From contig DBWC01000018.1 of the NCBI GenBank assembly GCA_002308615.1, forward strand, positions 2,881 through 12,231: 9,351 nt of DNA, written 5' to 3'. Below the pieces are notes generated by a model. It was not told the origin of the DNA. It did no database searches and saw only the letters and a list, made by a program, of their open reading frames with translations. Position 1 is the stretch's first letter. Each line of letters opens with the position of its first letter. Of the stretch, positions 1-3,466 are shown one piece after another. Source of the stretch: Clostridiales bacterium UBA1248. GTDB lineage: Bacteria; Bacillota; Clostridia; Oscillospirales; CAG-272. The translations under genes and the position numbers were made by a program.

Positions 1-17
1 AATTTTTAAAAAAGGTA

Positions 18-46
18 TTGACATTTTGCTTTGAATTTGATATAAT
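18..46 (+). promoter_or_regulatory. Consensus sigma-A promoter of tRNA-Thr
   Basis: The -35 box TTGACA (18-23) and the -10 box TATAAT (41-46) are separated by exactly 17 bp, matching the housekeeping sigma-A consensus at all 12 positions. Transcription would start near 53, about 12 nt before the mature tRNA 5' end, so the leader removed by RNase P would be very short. Full consensus boxes fit the high output expected of a tRNA gene. The boxes and spacing are read directly; the start site is inferred. Confidence 0.93.
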
Positions 47-64
47 ATGCGCGTTGCATAAATC

Positions 65-140
<76 letters not shown>

Positions 141-142
141 GA

Positions 143-168
143 AAAAACCTCGCATATGCGGGGTTTTT
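143..168 (+). terminator. Intrinsic terminator after tRNA-Thr, probably bidirectional
   Basis: An 11-bp hairpin, arms 143-153 and 158-168, encloses the loop ATAT. It contains one T-G wobble (150/161) and ends in a run of five T. It starts 3 nt after the CCA end of the tRNA. The opposite strand reads the same stem followed by six T, so it could also catch leftward transcripts that pass the hairpin at 194-212. Confidence 0.9.
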
Positions 169-193
169 CAGTTTTCGGATAACCGATAAAGAA

Positions 194-212
194 GGGCGAT
201 CGATGATCGCCC
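194..212 (-). terminator. Terminator of the metal-efflux operon
   Basis: A perfect 8-bp GC-rich stem (GGGCGATC/GATCGCCC, 194-201 and 205-212) with a 3-nt loop lies 5 bp beyond the stop of the DUF1284 gene. On the minus strand it is followed by the T-rich tract TTCTTTATC, which is a modest U-run. The position and stem fit the end of the sensor-ATPase-DUF1284 operon. The hairpin at 143-168 could act as a backup. Confidence 0.8.
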
Positions 213-217
213 GTTAT

Positions 218-586
218 TTAATTTTTGCCTGTACATATTTCCGCCCATTCGCAGTCGCCGCAGATTTCATTTAATTTATTCTGCGAATATACGCGCGCTT
301 TTACTTTTTCGGCAGTATCGCCGTATTTATATTCTCTGCCGTATTCAAGCTCCAAAAGCGCCTTTGCCGCTTTGTCGTAACGGCTGACCTTTTCGATATC
401 CTTACACACGCCTTCCGTATTATACGGGCAGGCTTTGCAGATATCGTCCGCCGCGGCGGTGAGCGTAAAAGGCTCGCCGGATTCAAGAGCCGAAATTACG
501 CGGCTCATATTCTCCGTAAACTCTTTACTGTAGCCCTTGCCTTCAAAATTGCCTATACACAAGATATGATGCGGTCTTATCTGCAT
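218..586 (-). CDS. DUF1284 family Cys-rich protein, last gene of the metal operon
   Basis: This encodes 122 residues beginning MQIRPHHILCIGNFEGKGYS, which matches the opening of the DUF1284 family (R-P-H-H-[IL]-L-C, then G-K-G-Y-S). There are seven cysteines: C10, a C50-x2-C53-P-x6-G-V-C61 cluster, and a C-terminal C109-x2-C112-x5-C118 cluster. These spacings suggest bound iron-sulfur or zinc, but no function is established for the family. A longer reading from 655 is possible, but 586 is preferred because the family motif begins there and GAGGG lies 7 nt upstream. The start lies inside the last codons of the ATPase gene (10-bp overlap), so translation is likely coupled and the protein is probably made together with the efflux pump. 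No signal peptide or membrane segment is seen, so it should be cytoplasmic. A role in metal handling is inference from position only. Confidence 0.85.
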   Translation of the reverse strand: MQIRPHHILCIGNFEGKGYSKEFTENMSRVISALESGEPFTLTAAADDICKACPYNTEGVCKDIEKVSRYDKAAKALLELEYGREYKYGDTAEKVKARVYSQNKLNEICGDCEWAEICTGKN

Positions 587-2538
587 TTCATAGCCCTCAT
601 CGCGTTTGCGGCGCACAGAAGCGCCACGCCCGTATCCGCGAACACGGCGAGCCACATTATATCCGTTATACCGAAAAAGCTCAGAGCGAGAATTATGACC
701 TTGACGGCGATGGCGAATATTATATTCTGCCGCGCTATGCTCACGGTCTTTTTCGATATCTTTATCGCTTTCGGCAGTTTTGCCACGTTATCGTCGGTCA
801 AAACCACGTCCGCCGCTTCTATCGCCGTATCAGAGCCGAGCGCGCCCATCGCGACGCCCACGTCCGCGCGTGCCAAGACCGCGGCGTCGTTTATGCCGTC
901 GCCTACGTAGGCGACCTTGCCCTCTTTAAGCAGTTTTTCGACCTCCTCCGTCTTCTGATCCGGCAAAAGCTCCGCGTAAACCTCGTCAAGCCCTACTTCG
1001 TTTGCCGTACTTTCCGCCGCCGCTTTCGCGTCGCCGGAGAGCATCACGGTCTTTTTTACGCCGAGCGATTTAAGACTGCCGACGGCTTCCGCGGCGTTGT
1101 CCTTCGCCTCGTCTTTGAGCGTTATATATCCGAGATATTCGCCGTCACGGCAGGCGTGCACCGCCGTGCAAAGGCTGTTTTGCAGCTCTATCCCATATCT
1201 TTTCATAAGCCTTGTATTGCCTATCGCACACTGTTTGCCGTCTATATTACAGACTATGCCCTCGCCCGGCATTTCCTTAAGCTCTGACACGTCAAGCGCC
1301 TCGTATTCAAGCGAGGACAGCGCTTTTGCAATAGGATGATCGGAATGAGCCTCCGCGCTGCATACGACGTTTATAAGCTCGGCTTTATCTTTTTCAGCGT
1401 GAATTTCGAACACGGCGAAGGTGCCTTTCGTCAGCGTTCCGGTCTTGTCAAACGCGAATATATCAATTTTTGAAAGCGCTTCCAGGTATTCCGTTCCTTT
1501 TACTAAAATTCCGCTGCGCGACGCGGCGCCGACTCCGGCAAAAAACGTAAGCGGCACGGAGATCACGAGCGCGCACGGGCAGGAAACGACTAAAAACGTA
1601 AGCGCCCTGTGTATCCACGTTTTCCATTGCTGATCGAAAACCGGCGGCAGTATAGCGACTATTACCGCGAGGATAAGCACAACGGGTGTGTAGATCTTTG
1701 CAAATTTTGTAATAAAGCTCTCGGTCTTTGCTTTTTTCGCCTCCGCTCCTTCAATCAGCGAGGCTATGCGCGCGGCGGCGGAATTATCGTATTCCGCTGT
1801 CGCCTCAAGTTTTATCTCACCGTCAAGCGCTATGTAACCGCTCATAACGCGGTCGCCCTCCGACATTCCGCGAGGGAAAGATTCGCCGGTTATCGCGGAC
1901 GTGTCAAACGAGGCGGAGCCTTCCTTAATAACTCCGTCAACGGCGACGCTTCTGCCGGGTCTGACTATGACCGTATCGCCGACTTTTACCTCAGAGGCGG
2001 GAATTTCAACGGTTTCTCCGTCTCTGTAAACCTCCGCGTCCTTCGGCATGACGTTTATTAACGATTCTATCGAATCTCTGCTTTTATCGACGGCAAGATC
2101 CTGCAAAAACTCGCCGAAGCTGTAAAGTATCATAACTGCGGACGCTTCCGAAAACGATCCGGTAAAGAACGCTCCGACAGACGCGACGGTCATTAAGGTA
2201 CATTCATTGAATATATCTTTTTTTATTATCCTTTTTACAGCCGTTTTTATAACGTCAAATCCGACCGCGGCAAACGCGGCGATATAAAGTATAAGATAAA
2301 CGGCATAATGAAGCTTGAATACGTGCTCAACAAGCAAAGCCGCGGCAAAAAGGACCGCCGATATTATCAGCTTTATAACTTCCGTTTTTCTGTCTTCTCC
2401 CTCATGACAGCAGTGCCCGTGACCGTCTTCGTGACAGCAATGCCCGTGATCGTGATCGTGACAGCAGCATTCATGCTCGTGCTCGTGTTCGTGCTCGTGC
2501 TCGTGCTCGTGTTCGTGCTCGTGTTTATGGTCTTTCAT
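577..2538 (-). CDS. cadA: P1B-type heavy-metal efflux ATPase (CadA/ZntA-like)
   Basis: This 653-residue inner-membrane pump would export Zn2+, Cd2+ or Pb2+ using ATP. Motifs in order are TGES (217-220, actuator), CPC (320-322, metal site in TM6), DKTGTLT with phosphorylated D364, SDHP (H401-P402, the P1B HP signature), and GDGIND (546-551). K613 in TM7 and D635 in TM8 match the Lys/Asp pair of ZntA-type (P1B-2) pumps. About eight membrane segments are visible: near 54-72, 77-99, 112-127, 129-150, 284-303, 312-338, 604-622 and 625-646. The usual N-terminal HMA domain with GMxCxxC is absent. Residues 4-46 instead form a His-Glu run followed by CCC and two HGHCCHE blocks, presumably a soft metal-binding tail. 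An AGAAGGG ribosome site precedes the start. The gene lies 12 bp after the ArsR-family gene and overlaps the DUF1284 gene. Zn versus Cd preference cannot be decided from sequence. Confidence 0.95.
   Translation of the reverse strand: MKDHKHEHEHEHEHEHEHEHEHECCCHDHDHGHCCHEDGHGHCCHEGEDRKTEVIKLIISAVLFAAALLVEHVFKLHYAVYLILYIAAFAAVGFDVIKTAVKRIIKKDIFNECTLMTVASVGAFFTGSFSEASAVMILYSFGEFLQDLAVDKSRDSIESLINVMPKDAEVYRDGETVEIPASEVKVGDTVIVRPGRSVAVDGVIKEGSASFDTSAITGESFPRGMSEGDRVMSGYIALDGEIKLEATAEYDNSAAARIASLIEGAEAKKAKTESFITKFAKIYTPVVLILAVIVAILPPVFDQQWKTWIHRALTFLVVSCPCALVISVPLTFFAGVGAASRSGILVKGTEYLEALSKIDIFAFDKTGTLTKGTFAVFEIHAEKDKAELINVVCSAEAHSDHPIAKALSSLEYEALDVSELKEMPGEGIVCNIDGKQCAIGNTRLMKRYGIELQNSLCTAVHACRDGEYLGYITLKDEAKDNAAEAVGSLKSLGVKKTVMLSGDAKAAAESTANEVGLDEVYAELLPDQKTEEVEKLLKEGKVAYVGDGINDAAVLARADVGVAMGALGSDTAIEAADVVLTDDNVAKLPKAIKISKKTVSIARQNIIFAIAVKVIILALSFFGITDIMWLAVFADTGVALLCAANAMRAMKCR
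594..598 (-). promoter_or_regulatory. Ribosome binding site that sets the DUF1284 start
   Basis: GAGGG on the minus strand lies 7 nt before the ATG at 586 and inside the coding sequence of the upstream ATPase gene. It supports the 122-residue start rather than the in-frame ATG at 655. It also means ribosomes finishing the ATPase could re-initiate here. Confidence 0.7.
2470..2523 (-). repeat. Hexanucleotide tandem repeat encoding (His-Glu)9
   Basis: Nine consecutive 6-bp units, mostly CACGAG on the coding strand with three units varying at third codon positions, encode residues H6 to E23 of the ATPase as alternating His and Glu. The array is near-perfect and lies 12 bp inside the reading frame. 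Because the unit is two codons, gain or loss of units would leave the frame intact and change only the length of the tail. Confidence 0.93.
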
Positions 2539-2550
2539 TTTTTTGCCCTT

Positions 2551-2883
2551 CTATTCAGAAATATGCTCCATTCCCTGGCCTATTATGCTTCTTACGTGAT
2601 CGTCCGCAAGAAAATAGTAGATCGTCTTTCCTTCGCGTCTGCTTCCCACTAACTTTGCGTGGCGCAAAAGCTTGAGCTGGTGCGATATTGCGGACTGCGT
2701 CATTTTCAACAGCTCAGCTATGGCGCATACGCACATCTCGCGCTCAAACAGCGCCCAGAGTATTTTTATCCTCGTGCTGTCTCCGAATACGGAAAACAGC
2801 TCGGAAAGCTCCGCTAACACCTCGTCCGGCGGCATCTGACCGCTTACGTCCGACAACAGTTTTGAATGATCGTGTGTTTTCAT
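2551..2883 (-). CDS. ArsR/SmtB-family metal-sensing repressor
   Basis: This is a 110-residue winged-helix repressor, the usual family length. The recognition helix region is about residues 53-79 (AELLKMTQSAISHQLKLLR), followed by the wing SRREGKTIYY. Two metal sites can be traced. The alpha-5 site D94-x-H96-x10-H107-x2-E110 matches the SmtB/CzrA zinc site (D104, H106, H117, E120) with identical spacing. An alpha-3 pair C51-V-C53 resembles CadC (ELCVCD), but the following Asp is replaced by A54. The N-terminal tail has H4 and H6 instead of the CadC cysteines. It should bind the dyad over its own promoter and release it on Zn or a similar metal, inducing itself, the ATPase 12 bp downstream and the DUF1284 gene. 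AGGAG lies 6 nt before the start. The inducing metal is inferred, not shown. Confidence 0.94.
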   Translation of the reverse strand: MKTHDHSKLLSDVSGQMPPDEVLAELSELFSVFGDSTRIKILWALFEREMCVCAIAELLKMTQSAISHQLKLLRHAKLVGSRREGKTIYYFLADDHVRSIIGQGMEHISE

Positions 2884-2900
2884 TCCGGTCTCCTTTATAA

Positions 2901-2922
2901 CATATGATCAACTGTTCATATG
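2901..2922 (-). promoter_or_regulatory. ArsR/SmtB-type operator dyad
   Basis: CATATGA (2901-2907) is mirrored by TCATATG (2916-2922). The 22-bp dyad keeps 9 of 11 symmetric base pairs and resembles the imperfect 12-2-12 operators of SmtB/CadC proteins (TGA-N-CA ... TTCA). It covers the last three bases of the -10 box and the start site of the promoter driving the repressor gene, so bound repressor would block RNA polymerase. Confidence 0.87.
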
Positions 2923-2948
2923 ATAACATATTTTCTTTGTTTTGTCAA
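2920..2948 (-). promoter_or_regulatory. Sigma-A promoter of the metal operon
   Basis: On the minus strand the -35 box TTGACA (2943-2948) and the -10 box TATCAT (2920-2925) are 17 bp apart. The -10 box overlaps the operator dyad at 2901-2922. Transcription would begin near 2913, about 30 nt before the repressor ATG. The promoter begins only 15 bp beyond the HU terminator hairpin, so the two units are separate. Confidence 0.9.
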
Positions 2949-2963
2949 TACCTTTATAAACAA

Positions 2964-2992
2964 AAAACGCCGCGTTTTTTACGCGGCGTTTT
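2964..2992 (-). terminator. Intrinsic terminator of the HU gene
   Basis: A 12-bp stem, arms 2964-2975 and 2981-2992 with core CGCCGCG/CGCGGCG and a 5-nt loop, lies 11 bp past the HU stop. On the minus strand the stem runs into six consecutive T, a textbook rho-independent terminator. It insulates the metal operon promoter from HU transcription. Confidence 0.94.
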
Positions 2993-3003
2993 GTAGGTTA
3001 TGC

Positions 3004-3282
3004 TTATTTCTTGTTGACAGCCTTCTTGAGAGTCTGACCGGGTTTGAAAGCGGGAGACTTGCTGGCTTTGATCTTTACGGCTTCGCCCGTTCTCGGGTTC
3101 TTGCCTGTTCTTGCGCCGCGCTTGCGTACGTCAAACGTACCGAAACCGGTGATCTGAACTTTTTCACCTTTTTTGAGGGATGCTTCAATAACTTCGATCG
3201 CTGCTTTTACGCATGCGTCTGCAGTCTTACCGTCAACGCCGGCTTTTTTCTGGATTGCGCTGATAAACTGAGTCTTATTCAT
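3004..3282 (-). CDS. hup: DNA-binding protein HU
   Basis: This 92-residue HU/IHF-family histone-like protein bends and compacts DNA as a dimer. It begins MNKTQFISAI, carries the family signature GFGTFDVRKR at 46-55, and has the flexible arm RTGKNPRTGE (58-67) whose P63 is the intercalating proline. The arm is followed by KASKSPAFKPGQTLKKAV. Length and the lack of insertions favour HU over IHF. AGGAGG lies 8 nt before the ATG. The gene is monocistronic with a perfect promoter and a strong terminator, consistent with an abundant nucleoid protein. Nothing in the protein is unusual. Confidence 0.98.
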   Translation of the reverse strand: MNKTQFISAIQKKAGVDGKTADACVKAAIEVIEASLKKGEKVQITGFGTFDVRKRGARTGKNPRTGEAVKIKASKSPAFKPGQTLKKAVNKK

Positions 3283-3315
3283 TTAAAATTCCTCCTGAAT
3301 AATAATTTCATATGT

Positions 3316-3344
3316 ATTATACAATAATATATTGTATTTGTCAA
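3316..3344 (-). promoter_or_regulatory. Consensus sigma-A promoter of hup with an internal dyad
   Basis: On the minus strand TTGACA (3339-3344) and TATAAT (3316-3321) are 17 bp apart, a full match to the consensus. The start site would fall near 3309, giving a leader of about 27 nt. A 19-bp inverted repeat (ATACAAT at 3319-3325, ATTGTAT at 3331-3337) fills the spacer and overlaps the -10 box. It could be an operator, or simply a symmetric AT-rich spacer. Confidence 0.93.
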
Positions 3345-3421
3345 TCGTTTGTTTGATTTTTTTCGGCTTTTCCGTATGGTTTTTGCAAAAAAAATCGTTA
3401 AATTTTGGCGTTTTTTAATAC

Positions 3422-3451
3422 TATACCCCGCGTTTTATGACGCGGGGTATA
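3422..3451 (-). terminator. Strong hairpin after the lipoprotein gene, poor U-tract
   Basis: The stem is at least 11 bp (TATACCCCGCG at 3422-3432 with its complement at 3441-3451) and encloses an 8-nt loop that may close by one more pair. It lies 15 bp past the stop of the 978-residue lipoprotein gene. The minus strand beyond it reads GTATTAAAAAAC, so there is no proper U-run. It may end or protect the transcript 3' end, but it is not a canonical intrinsic terminator. Confidence 0.6.
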
Positions 3452-3466
3452 TTCAGCTTATTATTC

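Noticed and set aside
587..655. Longer N-terminus for the DUF1284 protein starting at 655
   Set aside because: The extra 23 residues (MARRVRGYGRGAS...) are Arg/Gly-rich, overlap the ATPase in another frame and precede the conserved MQIRPHH family start. A ribosome site fits the ATG at 586.
2470..2523. Short tandem array considered as a CRISPR-like repeat
   Set aside because: The units are 6 bp, contiguous and in frame within a gene, with no spacers.
2308..2652. Plus-strand frame with a run of Val/Leu/Phe that looks like a membrane protein
   Set aside because: The hydrophobic run is the reverse reading of the His-Glu hexanucleotide array in the ATPase. No start signals are seen.
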